Counted from the stretch's first letter, positions 1-7,461 are shown. The stretch: DNA of 12,890 nt from an uncultured Butyricicoccus sp. (GCA_900544475.1 UQVU01000047.1:1-12890); one strand, 5' to 3'. The notes: generated from the sequence alone by a model not told the origin. Numbers and translations: made by a program.

Positions 1-897
1 CTCGCGGTGGCTGACCTTATTGACCTCATCGCGGCAGAACTGCGGCAGAACGAAGTTTTCCGGGTTCTTTTTATAGGTGTCGATCGCGGCACGGTATGCA
101 CCGGTGACACAGGCTGCATAGTACGCAGTTTTGTTGCGGCCCTCAATCTTGAACGAGGTAATACCGGCCTCGATCAGCTCCGGAACGTGCTCGATCATGC
201 ACATATCCTTGGAGTTGTACAGGTAGGTGCCGCGGCTGTCCTCCTCGACCGGGAAGAACTCGCCGGGGCGCTTTTCCTCCATCAGCGAGTAGTTCCAGCG
301 GCACGGCTGCGCACAGGCGCCGTGGTTGGCGTCGCGGCCGGTCATGTACTGAGAAATCAGGCAGCGGCCGGAGTAGGAAATGCACATCGCGCCGTGAACG
401 AACGCTTCGATTTCGAGAGATTTCGGCGTTTTCGCGCGGATTTCCGCAATCTCTTCGAGCGAAAGCTCACGTGCGAGCACAACGCGCTCTGCGCCCATAT
501 CCGCCCAGTAGTTGGCGGCCTCGTGGTTGAGGATGCTGGTCTGCGTGGAGATGTGAAGCGGAACCTTGGGCGCGTATTTCTGCGCCATGCGGATAACGCC
601 GACATCGGCTACGATCATCGCGTCCGCACCGGCGTCTTGAAGCAGCTCCAGATACGCTGGAAGCGCAGGCAGATCGCGGTTCGACGGCATGATATTGACG
701 GTGATGTAGCACTTGACGCCATGCGCGTGCGCGTCCGCGATGCTGCGGCGGAGCGCCTCATCGTCGAAGTTCGCTGCTGCGGCACGCATGCCGAAGCGCT
801 GACCGGCCATGTAGACCGCGTCCGCGCCGTATGCGATGCCGAAACGCATTTTTTCCGGGTCGCCGGCAGGCGACAGAAGTTCAGGATACTTATTCAC
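1..897 (-). CDS. U32 family peptidase-like protein (YrrO/TrhP type), 3' end beyond window
   Basis: The first 299 codons are present and the frame is still open at the left edge. The start is GTG at 897, preceded by GGAGGT six bases upstream; it overlaps the mltG stop by 8 bases, so translation is probably coupled. The protein begins with MNKYPELLSPAGDPEKMRF, typical of the family, and carries the U32 signature at about residues 164-182 (E164, G168, C172, G177, C179, S182), followed by C195, C199 and C233. Known of the family: several members are not proteases. TrhP/YrrN-YrrO make 5-hydroxyuridine at the tRNA wobble base, and UbiU/UbiV bind a 4Fe-4S cluster through four cysteines spaced much like these. 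A tRNA-modifying role is therefore the best inference, supported by the mltG neighbour as in Bacillus yrrL-yrrO. Collagenase activity is unlikely. Family assignment is firm; exact function is not. Confidence 0.93.
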   Translation of the reverse strand, partial: MNKYPELLSPAGDPEKMRFGIAYGADAVYMAGQRFGMRAAAANFDDEALRRSIADAHAHGVKCYITVNIMPSNRDLPALPAYLELLQDAGADAMIVADVGVIRMAQKYAPKVPLHISTQTSILNHEAANYWADMGAERVVLARELSLEEIAEIRAKTPKSLEIEAFVHGAMCISYSGRCLISQYMTGRDANHGACAQPCRWNYSLMEEKRPGEFFPVEEDSRGTYLYNSKDMCMIEHVPELIEAGITSFKIEGRNKTAYYAACVTGAYRAAIDTYKKNPENFVLPQFCRDEVNKVSHRE

Positions 898-2062
898 CGC
901 TTACCTCCGTGCGCTGGTCGGCGTTTGCGTTCTCGCTTGCCGCCTGTGCCTGTGCAGCGTTCGAGGTTGCGATGTTGCGCTGATGCTCCTCGTAGCTGCT
1001 TGCAAACAGATGGCTGCCGTCCGGCATTGCGACATAATAGTAATAATCATGGCTCTCGGGATGGCTTGCGGCGTAGAGCGAAGCATAACCCGGGTTGCAG
1101 ATCGGTCCGGGGGGCAGTCCCTCGTTCGTGTAGAGGTTGTACGGCGAGTCGCTCTGAAGGTCCTCATCGGTCAGCTTGCCGCTCGTGCGGCCCAGACCGT
1201 ACAGAACCGAAGCGTCCACCTGAAGATACGGGAATTCGCTCGAATTGTTCAGACGGTTGTAGATGACGCCTGCAATACGTGCGCGTTCGTCATCATGCTG
1301 CGCCTCGCGCTCGACCAGAGAAGCGATGGTCACGATGTCGTGCATGGAGCGGCCGAGCTCGTTTGCGCCGTCCGTGATGTCGGCGTCGTAGCGGGTCGCG
1401 AAGTTGTTCAGCATCTTGTTGATCGTGTCAACGACCGAACCGTTGCCCTTGTAGATCTCGTAGGTATCCGGGAACAGATAACCCTCGAGCCAGCCTTCCT
1501 CTACCGGTTTTTCGTCCTGAAGGAAGTCGTGCTTGAACGGATACTGGTTGAGTATCTTGTCGAGCGAGTCGGCGGTGCAGACATGGTTGTCGAGCAGAAG
1601 CTGACGGACCTGCGCCACGGAATAACCCTCGGGGATAGTGATCTGAAGCGTGTCGGACGAGGAGGAGTTGGTCAGCTTGTCGATGATCTGACCGTAGTCC
1701 ATGCTCGGGTTGAGCTGGTATTCGCCCGCAAGCACATCGTCGGAGGAGTGCCCCTTGACGGTGAGATAGCCCTTGAATACTGTGCCGTAATTGATGATGC
1801 CCTGCTGGTCCAGACTCTTTGCCAGGTCAGAGAGCTTGGTGTTTTCCGTCACATAGAACTGCTGCATGGCGTTGTCCTTGACGAAGGCAAAGACGTCGTT
1901 TGCCGTGAAGATCGCCGCCAGAGAAATGACGAGCGACGCGCCGACAACGGCGATGATATAGACCATCGTGCCTGCGCAGCCGCTGTTCTTGCGCCGTCTG
2001 CTGCGGCGGCGCTTGTGACGGACTTCCTGATTTTCCTGATTGTCGTACTTATCGTAATCCAT
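890..2062 (-). CDS. mltG: endolytic murein transglycosylase MltG (YceG-like)
   Basis: This 390-residue enzyme cleaves nascent glycan strands at the membrane and is thought to set strand length during peptidoglycan synthesis. A cytosolic, basic N-terminus (KRRRSRRRK, about 17-25) is followed by one membrane segment (about 31-52), then a LysM-like part with the typical TIPEGYS (142-148), LEGYLFPDTYEI (192-203), and the catalytic region SLVEREA with the likely catalytic glutamate E251. SPYNLYTNEGLPPGPICNPG (306-325) is the family hallmark. The Ala/Gln/Asn-rich tail after about residue 366 is probably disordered. The start ATG has GAGGTG six bases upstream. The gene lies 29 bases after the CPBP gene and overlaps the U32 gene. 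Length and motifs are normal for the family, and all recognised motifs are intact. Confidence 0.96.
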   Translation of the reverse strand: MDYDKYDNQENQEVRHKRRRSRRRKNSGCAGTMVYIIAVVGASLVISLAAIFTANDVFAFVKDNAMQQFYVTENTKLSDLAKSLDQQGIINYGTVFKGYLTVKGHSSDDVLAGEYQLNPSMDYGQIIDKLTNSSSSDTLQITIPEGYSVAQVRQLLLDNHVCTADSLDKILNQYPFKHDFLQDEKPVEEGWLEGYLFPDTYEIYKGNGSVVDTINKMLNNFATRYDADITDGANELGRSMHDIVTIASLVEREAQHDDERARIAGVIYNRLNNSSEFPYLQVDASVLYGLGRTSGKLTDEDLQSDSPYNLYTNEGLPPGPICNPGYASLYAASHPESHDYYYYVAMPDGSHLFASSYEEHQRNIATSNAAQAQAASENANADQRTEVSGE

Positions 2063-2091
2063 AATTCACCTCGAAACATCCCGACCGGCCG

Positions 2092-2982
2092 TCAGCCGAT
2101 CGTATCCAAAACGATTTTTGCCGCAAAGGCGACAATAAATACCAGAACGCCCGGGCGGCGCATGAGCAGCCACAGGTCATACCAGCCGGCGCTTTTTTCA
2201 AAATGCGGCACCGAGTCCCGTACCAGCATCCCCTGCGCAGTGCGCACGGTCAGGTACAGGAAGAACAGCAGACCGAGCAGATTGCACGCCGGGAAGTAGT
2301 TCCAGATGCCGAACGGCGCGTAAGTATCGGTCATCCACATCGAGAACGCCAGATAGAGTCCACCCGCGAGATGCGCGATAACGGCGGGCCAGACGCTGCC
2401 CAGAATGTAGGCCATATAGGCGAAAGCGCAGCCTGCGGCAAATGCGCCGGGCATGCGGAGCGGTTCGCCCTGAAGCAGCGCAAACGTGATGCCTGCGAAC
2501 AGGATGCACGCCGATGTGCCAACGTCCTGCTCCTCGATGGGCATGAGCACGCCGCGCAGGTAAAGCTCCTCAACGAGCGCCGCCGCGGCCGCAAAGACGT
2601 AATAGATGCCGTGCGTGCCGAATTTCGACTGCGTAAGCGGCAGCGTCGCGGCGGAAAAGTCGCCGCCGGCCTGTCCGCTGAGTGCGCCGAGCGCGATATT
2701 CGACGCAAGCGCAAACATTGCGACCGTAATGCCGAGAAAGACGGCGAAGCGCAGTCCGCCCTTGGGCGGGGTTTTCCATGCGAGGTGCTTTTTTACGACG
2801 TCCCGGTCTTCTGTGGCGTAATACGCGAGGAGCGCCGGGAGCGCAAAAGACAGAACCTCTGCGAGAAGCAGCAGCGGAACGCTGTTTCCGATATAACGCA
2901 CGATCAACCGGCTGAGACCGGTCAGCAGACAGAAACAGACGAAAAGGCTGAGACTGGATAAAAGTGCGGATTTATTCTTCAT
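2092..2982 (-). CDS. CPBP family intramembrane protein with altered metal-site motifs
   Basis: This is a 296-residue, very hydrophobic protein with about seven or eight membrane segments (for example 8-28, 36-56, 79-101, 127-148, 158-172, 178-216, 230-250, 276-294). It belongs to the CPBP/Abi group of membrane proteases related to Rce1. Motif 1, EExxxR, is present as E138-E139-L-Y-L-R143. Motif 2, normally FxxxH, reads F167-A-L-L-Q171, so its histidine is missing. Motif 3, normally HxxxN or HxxxB, reads H204-L-A-G-G208. Two expected metal-coordinating positions are thus changed, and protease activity is uncertain. I chose ATG 2982, which overlaps the cyclo-ligase stop by 11 bases; the same frame stays open further upstream, but that part is Arg-rich and antiparallel to the cyclo-ligase sequence. 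The ribosome site (AGGTG about 12 bases away) is weak, which fits coupling. The substrate is unknown. Confidence 0.85.
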   Translation of the reverse strand: MKNKSALLSSLSLFVCFCLLTGLSRLIVRYIGNSVPLLLLAEVLSFALPALLAYYATEDRDVVKKHLAWKTPPKGGLRFAVFLGITVAMFALASNIALGALSGQAGGDFSAATLPLTQSKFGTHGIYYVFAAAAALVEELYLRGVLMPIEEQDVGTSACILFAGITFALLQGEPLRMPGAFAAGCAFAYMAYILGSVWPAVIAHLAGGLYLAFSMWMTDTYAPFGIWNYFPACNLLGLLFFLYLTVRTAQGMLVRDSVPHFEKSAGWYDLWLLMRRPGVLVFIVAFAAKIVLDTIG

Positions 2983-3544
2983 GCGGGCGCAGCACCTGCC
3001 TTTCGGTAATAATATAGTGACACGGAAGATCGAACGGCTCACGCGGCAGCGCGTCTGCCAGGCGGCACTCCGCGCAGAGCGCCGCCGTGCCTGCCGCCGA
3101 AGCCTTCGCGAGAAAGCGGTCATAATAGCCGCCGCCGTAGCCGAGCCGGTAGCCGCGTCTGTCGCAGGCAAGCGCCGGCACGACCGCGAGGGAGACTTCC
3201 TCGGGGGCAACAACGGGCGCGTCGGCAGACGGCTCAAGAATGCCATAAGCGCCGCTTTTCAGCTCTTCCAGTGAGCGGATGCGGCGTGCGGTCATTTCGC
3301 CCTTAGCGCCGCACAGCGGTACGCAGAGCGTCCGTCCGTCCGCGAGAGCCTGCCGCAGGATGGGAAATGTGTCGATTTCCTCCGGCGTGGAAACGTAGCA
3401 GAAAACACAGGCTGCCGCGCGATAGCACTCGCTTTGCAGGAGCTTTTTCGCGATGGCGGCGTCAATCAGCCGCTTTTCTTCGGGAGAAAGCGCCTTTCGT
3501 GCGGCGCGATAGATGCGGCGCAGTTCGGACTTAGATGCCTGCAT
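2972..3544 (-). CDS. 5-formyltetrahydrofolate cyclo-ligase
   Basis: The enzyme uses ATP to convert 5-formyltetrahydrofolate to 5,10-methenyltetrahydrofolate, returning a dead-end folate to the one-carbon pool in the cytosol. The 190-residue length is normal. The N-terminal KSELRRIYRAARKALS is typical, and the diagnostic ATP/folate-binding motif DRRGYRLGYGGGYYDR lies at residues 128-143. The start is ATG 3544, overlapping the end of the DJ-1 gene by 14 bases. A TTG three codons upstream (3553) is possible but less likely. No clear ribosome site is visible, so translation is probably coupled to the gene before it. ThyX, a few genes upstream, consumes methylenetetrahydrofolate and releases tetrahydrofolate, so the two share a pathway. 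Confidence 0.94.
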   Translation of the reverse strand: MQASKSELRRIYRAARKALSPEEKRLIDAAIAKKLLQSECYRAAACVFCYVSTPEEIDTFPILRQALADGRTLCVPLCGAKGEMTARRIRSLEELKSGAYGILEPSADAPVVAPEEVSLAVVPALACDRRGYRLGYGGGYYDRFLAKASAAGTAALCAECRLADALPREPFDLPCHYIITERQVLRPHEE

Positions 3545-4082
3545 GATACACAACCGAGGACGCGATCTCGTCGGCCTTTTCGCGGCCTGCGAGCGCAGTA
3601 ATCAGCGCACAGGCGAAATCAAGCGCACCGCCGACGCCGCAGGACGTGATAAATTTGCCATCAGTGACGCAGGTGGTCTTAACCGCTTCCGCGCCCTTCA
3701 TGCCGTCCTCCATGCCGGGATAGCAGGTAGCTTTGCGTCCCTCAAGCAGACCCATGCCGCCGAGAATGATAGACGGCGCAGCGCAGATGGCCGCAACATA
3801 CTTATCTGCGTCTGCCATCGTGCGGACTGCATCGGTCACACGGTTATCCGCGTAGAGGTTGGTCGTACCGGGCATGCCGCCGGGCAGCACGAGCATATCG
3901 GCAGAGGACAGGTCGATTTCGTCCATGCCGATATCGGTCACAACGCTGATGCCGCGTGCGCCGCAGACCGTTTCCCCGGTCACGCCGACGAGCTTGGTTT
4001 CGATGCCCGCTCTTCTGAGCAGATCGACCGGAGTCAGCGCTTCGACTTCCTCGAAACCCTCAGCCAGTAATATATATACCAT
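3531..4082 (-). CDS. DJ-1/PfpI family protein (DJ-1 subfamily)
   Basis: This 183-residue protein has the full DJ-1 fold layout. The N-terminus MVYILLAEGFEEVEALTPVD holds E14, which matches Glu18 of human DJ-1. The loop LPGGMPG lies at about 66-72, and the nucleophile-elbow cysteine is C100 in AAICAAPS. Known roles in the family include glyoxalase III-like activity, deglycase claims that remain disputed, and redox-stress protection. The DJ-1 subfamily is preferred over PfpI protease because of the N-terminal glutamate region and the C-A-A-P elbow. The start ATG has AAAGGTG about 10 bases upstream and begins 16 bases after the acetyltransferase stop. The gene sits inside the tagA-mltG run, and its neighbours do not suggest a specific substrate. 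Confidence 0.93.
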   Translation of the reverse strand: MVYILLAEGFEEVEALTPVDLLRRAGIETKLVGVTGETVCGARGISVVTDIGMDEIDLSSADMLVLPGGMPGTTNLYADNRVTDAVRTMADADKYVAAICAAPSIILGGMGLLEGRKATCYPGMEDGMKGAEAVKTTCVTDGKFITSCGVGGALDFACALITALAGREKADEIASSVVYHAGI

Positions 4083-4098
4083 TTTTCTGTCACACCTT

Positions 4099-4902
4099 TC
4101 AGTTAAACATTAAATTCATATATCCGGCGGTTTCTGCCGCCCTGTTGTCGTACCATTTTGCAACGCCGAGCGCAGTTCCGCTGCCGGGAATGGTTATCGT
4201 AAGTGACTCGCGGCTGAGCGTTTTCAGCAGACCTCTTCCCTGCCGGTCCGTCAGTCCAATGGCCTCCTGTGCGTTATCCTCCCAGCAGAAAGCGTAGGAA
4301 ACAAGCCTTTCGCCCTCAAACCAGCCGTAAACACCGACTCCGAGCGTATCAAACATCGCAATCTGCCGTGACCATTCGGCGGCGTCGCGCACGATGTGCA
4401 CAGGCGACGCGGCGGCCTCGTACAGGGCGTTCAGCTGCGGAATATCGGCGTCTGTCAGGCGACGCGGCACTTCGTACTCCCCTGCCGACAGCGACAGCGT
4501 CTGGCGGGAAACGAAAAACGCTTCGTTGTAGCCGAACGGACGATAGAACTCGAACAGCCGCTTTTCGGCCGGAATGAGAATGGACGCCGCCCGGCCGGCT
4601 TTGCGGTCGAGGGTAAACGAGTATTCGAGCAGCTCGGCGGCATGTCCGCACCGGCGGTGCTCCGGGTGCGTGCACACGCCGTAGATATAGGTGCAGGGCG
4701 CGTACTCTCCGCTGACGGACAGCGTATACGGCAGCATTTGCAGCATCGCGCACAGCGCACCGCCCTGCGTAAGCAGAAGCGTATGCTGCGGCTGATAAAT
4801 ATGCGCAAAGAAATAGTCGTTAAAGCCGCCCTCGTCCGGAAAACAGACTTCCCAGAGCTTGCGCGCGGCCTCGGTATCACTCTGAACGGCAGAACGAATC
4901 AT
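4099..4902 (-). CDS. GNAT family N-acetyltransferase (Eis-like N-terminal half)
   Basis: This is a 267-residue acetyltransferase. The N-terminal domain has the acetyl-CoA motif A: strand YIYGVCTHPEHR (about 72-83) followed by R83-R84-C85-G86-H87-A88, then helix AAELLEYSF. FYRPFGY at about 119-125 is a typical end of a GNAT domain and also resembles Eis-type proteins. The C-terminal part (about 140-267) looks like a second, degenerate GNAT or a substrate-binding domain with no clear motif. The start ATG has AAGGAG nine bases upstream, formed across the stop of the DUF2156 gene, which lies 6 bases away, so the two are surely co-transcribed. The acceptor substrate cannot be read from the sequence. 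Full-length Eis proteins are about 400 residues, so this is a shorter relative. Confidence 0.88.
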   Translation of the reverse strand: MIRSAVQSDTEAARKLWEVCFPDEGGFNDYFFAHIYQPQHTLLLTQGGALCAMLQMLPYTLSVSGEYAPCTYIYGVCTHPEHRRCGHAAELLEYSFTLDRKAGRAASILIPAEKRLFEFYRPFGYNEAFFVSRQTLSLSAGEYEVPRRLTDADIPQLNALYEAAASPVHIVRDAAEWSRQIAMFDTLGVGVYGWFEGERLVSYAFCWEDNAQEAIGLTDRQGRGLLKTLSRESLTITIPGSGTALGVAKWYDNRAAETAGYMNLMFN

Positions 4903-4908
4903 CGGTCG

Positions 4909-5814
4909 TCACTCCTTCGGAACAGCGACGTATTTCACGCCGCGCATGACCGGATAATAGGACTTTTTCGCTTTACGCAGCCCTTCCAGTCCCAAATCTT
5001 CCTCTCGATTGACGTACATGACGTCGGTGCAGTTGTGCTGAACGAACTGCTGATTGATCATCTGGTACGCGCCGGGGATATTGCTGTCGGCCTTTTCAAT
5101 CTGCACGACATACATATCATCGGTAGCCTTGCAGCCGAAGGTGAACGCAATCACCTCGCCGTCCAGACGCAGCAGGCCGCCGCGCAGGTTCAGGTAATCG
5201 AAATTGTGAAGCGCCTGCACAATCGCACAGGTTTCGCCCTGAAAATCGCGCTCGAGTGCGCAGCCGTTCAGGTTGCACCAGTGAACGTGAAACGCGAAGG
5301 CGTCCTTGATGTTGTCCTTTGTCATGTTCTCGTAGGTCCAGCGGCCCTCATAGGCTGCCTTGAAGCGGTTGACGAGGTTTCGCTTGCTCTGGAGCTTTTT
5401 GCCGGAGAGCGTTGCGAGCTTTTCCGCGAGATAGATATAATCGTCGCCGTCCTCGCCCTCGTGCGAGAACGTGAATTTTCCGGGGCACACAGCCTCAATG
5501 CGTTCGATCATCGGCTCAGCAACGGAAACGATGACAAGCGGGATACCACGTTCTGCGGCGTCCTGCTCGAGTGCGTCAAGCGCCGCGCCGAGGTCGCCCT
5601 GCCCCACGGGAGCAAGGTAGCAATCGTGTCCGCCACCCAGCGGCGACATCTTAATCAGCATGAAGCCGTCCCGGAAGCAGATTTTCGTGTTGTAGTGTCC
5701 GCGCCACATGAAGAGATCGACAAAGCAGCGCTCGCACAGATGATAGTTGTAATGGGAACCGCAGAATTCGACTGCGGCCTTGTCCTCTAAGGTTATTTCA
5801 CGAAACGGAAGCAT
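4909..5814 (-). CDS. DUF2156 protein (phosphatidylglycerol lysyltransferase C-terminal-like, soluble)
   Basis: This 301-residue protein has no membrane segment. It matches the DUF2156/LPG_synthase_C layout: a first GNAT-like half with F31-V-D-L-F-M-W near the start, then the conserved YIYLAEKLATLSGKKLQSKR (126-145), and a second half with GGLLRLDGEVIAFTFG (212-227), MINQQF, and VNREEDLGLEGLRKAKKSY near the end. In MprF this domain transfers lysine from Lys-tRNA to phosphatidylglycerol, but stand-alone versions without the flippase are common in clostridia and mostly uncharacterised. Aminoacyl transfer to a lipid or other envelope molecule is an inference only. The start ATG has AAAGGAT six bases upstream and lies 12 bases after the thyX stop. 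It pairs with the following GNAT gene. Confidence 0.87.
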   Translation of the reverse strand: MLPFREITLEDKAAVEFCGSHYNYHLCERCFVDLFMWRGHYNTKICFRDGFMLIKMSPLGGGHDCYLAPVGQGDLGAALDALEQDAAERGIPLVIVSVAEPMIERIEAVCPGKFTFSHEGEDGDDYIYLAEKLATLSGKKLQSKRNLVNRFKAAYEGRWTYENMTKDNIKDAFAFHVHWCNLNGCALERDFQGETCAIVQALHNFDYLNLRGGLLRLDGEVIAFTFGCKATDDMYVVQIEKADSNIPGAYQMINQQFVQHNCTDVMYVNREEDLGLEGLRKAKKSYYPVMRGVKYVAVPKE

Positions 5815-5826
5815 AAAGATCCTTTC

Positions 5827-6606
5827 TTATGATTTGGGTTCGGTCCCGCGGAGCGCGAGATAGTGCGCACGAACCTCGGCGGCCTTGCCGCAGGACATTT
5901 TGCCCTCGGTGCAGACGCCGTCCACACAGGACGGGCCGCAGTGGCCGAACAGCGTCGGCGCAACGGCATAGACCAGCTTGTACATTTCTTCGGCAAGCGC
6001 ACGAATCTCCCACTGTGCGCGGTTGCAACAGCGCAGACGGAAGAAGTTTTTAAGGCTTCGCGCGTTGGCTGTCATGACGATGCGGGTCGCGCAGGCGTTC
6101 GGAAGAACGTAGCGTGCGTCCTCGATGGCGTGTTTTTCGGCCTTGCTGCGTGCGGTTTTCTCGGGAACGCCCTGTTCGAGCAGCTCCTTGAGGTAGCCTT
6201 CCATGAGCGCGGCGGTCAGCTCTTCGTAGGTGCGCTGGTCGTACTCCATGGCTTGAATGAATTTTTCCCGTGCGGCCGGGATTTTATCAATTTCCGGCGG
6301 AACAACATATTCAAAACCCTTTTCGCGCACGTAACGCTGACTCTGAACCGAGAAAGACGCCATGCGGTGACGGGTGATCTGCGCGAGAAGCGAGCGGGAT
6401 ACGCCCTCGATGGCAAAGGTAAAGGAAACGTGCTCTATCGGGCTTTCATGGCCGATTTCGGAGAGCATATTGACAAAGCTCTCGGTCTTTTCTTCGGTCA
6501 GTCCCTCAAGAATATTATCAACGTTGCTCGCGGAATAGCAGTTTTTTGCGGCTGCGGCAACCAGTTTTTCCGGGTCGGGAGTATGAGACAGCAGTTTTAC
6601 TTTCAT
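5827..6606 (-). CDS. thyX: flavin-dependent thymidylate synthase ThyX
   Basis: ThyX makes dTMP from dUMP using methylenetetrahydrofolate, FAD and NADPH, and unlike ThyA it releases tetrahydrofolate. The 259-residue protein carries the signature R79-H80-R81-M-A-S84-F-S-V-Q-S89-Q-R91-Y, the upstream [11 protein letters not shown] (52-62), and the dUMP/FAD region [10 protein letters not shown] (162-171) with [12 protein letters not shown] (181-192). The tail has four cysteines, C223, C227, C232 and C239, in GHCGPSC...VC...MSCGK. I chose ATG 6606 because MKVKLL is the family N-terminus and AAAGGA lies about seven bases upstream; the open frame extends 14 codons further but into the tagA gene. It begins 4 bases after the tagA stop. 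No thyA is visible in the window. Confidence 0.96.
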   Translation of the reverse strand: MKVKLLSHTPDPEKLVAAAAKNCYSASNVDNILEGLTEEKTESFVNMLSEIGHESPIEHVSFTFAIEGVSRSLLAQITRHRMASFSVQSQRYVREKGFEYVVPPEIDKIPAAREKFIQAMEYDQRTYEELTAALMEGYLKELLEQGVPEKTARSKAEKHAIEDARYVLPNACATRIVMTANARSLKNFFRLRCCNRAQWEIRALAEEMYKLVYAVAPTLFGHCGPSCVDGVCTEGKMSCGKAAEVRAHYLALRGTEPKS

Positions 6607-6610
6607 ATGT

Positions 6611-7345
6611 TTATCCTTTCTTGCCGAACAGACGCTCACGAATGACAACGAGCAGGAACTTCGGCAGCTTCATCATGCGGCCGATGCGGCTCGGCTGCTT
6701 GAGCAGACGGTAGAACCATTCCAGACCCAGCTTGATGAAGATATCGGGTGCGCGCCTGGAAACGCCTGCGAATACGTCGAGCGAACCGCCCAGGCCGCAG
6801 AACAGCGTGCCGTGAATATCATCCAGGTTCGCGGCAATGAATTTCTCCTGCTTGGGTGCGCCGAGGCAGACGAATACAGCATCCGCGCCTCCTGCAGCGT
6901 TGATGGCGTCAACAACCTGCTGCGGGTCTTGAAAATAGCCGTCGTGCGTACCGGCCAGAACCAGACCGGGATATTTCGCGCACAGGTTTGCACCGGCCTT
7001 TTCTGCGATGCCGGGCTTTGCGCCGAGCAGATAAAGCCGCATATTCTCCTTCGCCATGGCCGCGCAGAGTTCCTCGGCAAATTCAATGCCCGGAACGCGG
7101 TCCGGCAGAGCTTCGCCGAGTATCTTCGCCGCATAGATAATGCCGATGCCGTCCGGCAGAACGAGCGCTGCATGGTTGACGATACCCATGAACTCGGGGT
7201 CGCGGCGGCAGAGTTCAACGATTTCCGGGTTAGGTGTAACAACATAGCCCTTCTGGCGTGCGCGGAGCTTGCTCATCGCCAGGTCAACGGCCTGCTGTTT
7301 TGTGACTGCGTGAAACTGCACGCCTAAAATAGAAGCGGTATTCAT
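6611..7345 (-). CDS. tagA: WecG/TagA/CpsF family glycosyltransferase
   Basis: Known members transfer N-acetylmannosamine (TagA) or a related sugar to GlcNAc on undecaprenyl diphosphate at the inner membrane face, an early step in wall teichoic acid or surface polysaccharide synthesis. The 244-residue protein has TPNPE (37-41), LPDGIGI (63-69), LGAPKQE (161-167), GGSLDVFAG (186-194), RAP (198-200) and GLEWFYRLL (207-215). T37 and D65 fall at the same positions as the catalytic Thr and Asp described for Thermoanaerobacter TagA. The basic tail (213-244) matches the membrane-association appendage. The start ATG has GGAG nine bases upstream. It is the first gene after the promoter at 7402-7430. 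No other teichoic acid genes are in the window, so the exact polymer is unknown and the symbol names the family. Confidence 0.92.
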   Translation of the reverse strand: MNTASILGVQFHAVTKQQAVDLAMSKLRARQKGYVVTPNPEIVELCRRDPEFMGIVNHAALVLPDGIGIIYAAKILGEALPDRVPGIEFAEELCAAMAKENMRLYLLGAKPGIAEKAGANLCAKYPGLVLAGTHDGYFQDPQQVVDAINAAGGADAVFVCLGAPKQEKFIAANLDDIHGTLFCGLGGSLDVFAGVSRRAPDIFIKLGLEWFYRLLKQPSRIGRMMKLPKFLLVVIRERLFGKKG

Positions 7346-7378
7346 CCTTTTATTCTCCTATGTCAAAACGTCATCATC

Positions 7379-7389
7379 GGGCACTGCCC
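7379..7389. repeat. 11-base palindrome GGGCA-C-TGCCC in the tagA leader
   Basis: A perfect 5-base inverted repeat with one central base lies just after the expected transcription start of the tagA operon promoter (-10 box at 7402-7407). This is a usual place for an operator or a small leader hairpin. It is short, so chance is possible. Confidence 0.35.
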
Positions 7390-7401
7390 ATAATCCTATA
7401 T

Positions 7402-7430
7402 ATTATAACGCAGTTCGCACGAAATCACAA
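7402..7430 (-). promoter_or_regulatory. promoter of the tagA-thyX-...-mltG operon
   Basis: On the minus strand, -35 TTGTGA (7425-7430) and -10 TATAAT (7402-7407) are separated by exactly 17 bases. The -10 is perfect and the -35 matches four of six consensus bases. Transcription should start near 7395, leaving a leader of about 50 bases before the tagA start at 7345. It looks like a sigma-A housekeeping promoter. No other convincing promoter is visible further down the nine-gene run. Confidence 0.85.
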
Positions 7431-7461
7431 GTCCTCGCACCGGCAAACCATCGTTTTGACG

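Larger units (their letters stand above)
7362..7460. repeat. 9-base inverted repeat flanking the tagA promoter
   Basis: GTCAAAACG at 7362-7370 and its exact reverse complement CGTTTTGAC at 7452-7460 lie almost symmetrically on either side of the promoter at 7402-7430. The spacing, about 90 bases centre to centre, would suit paired operator half-sites or DNA looping, but no regulator is known. One arm abuts the terminator T-tract. Confidence 0.4.

Noticed and set aside
836..2299. A 487-codon plus-strand open frame opposite mltG
   Set aside because: It is antiparallel to a complete mltG with all motifs, and its translation shows no recognisable domain.
2983..3246. Longer N-terminus for the CPBP protein
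   Set aside because: The extra 88 codons are Arg- and Ser-rich, overlap the cyclo-ligase in another frame, and precede a natural membrane-protein start at 2982.
4396..5790. A 464-codon plus-strand open frame
   Set aside because: It lies opposite the GNAT and DUF2156 genes, which are clearly real; no start signal or motif supports it.
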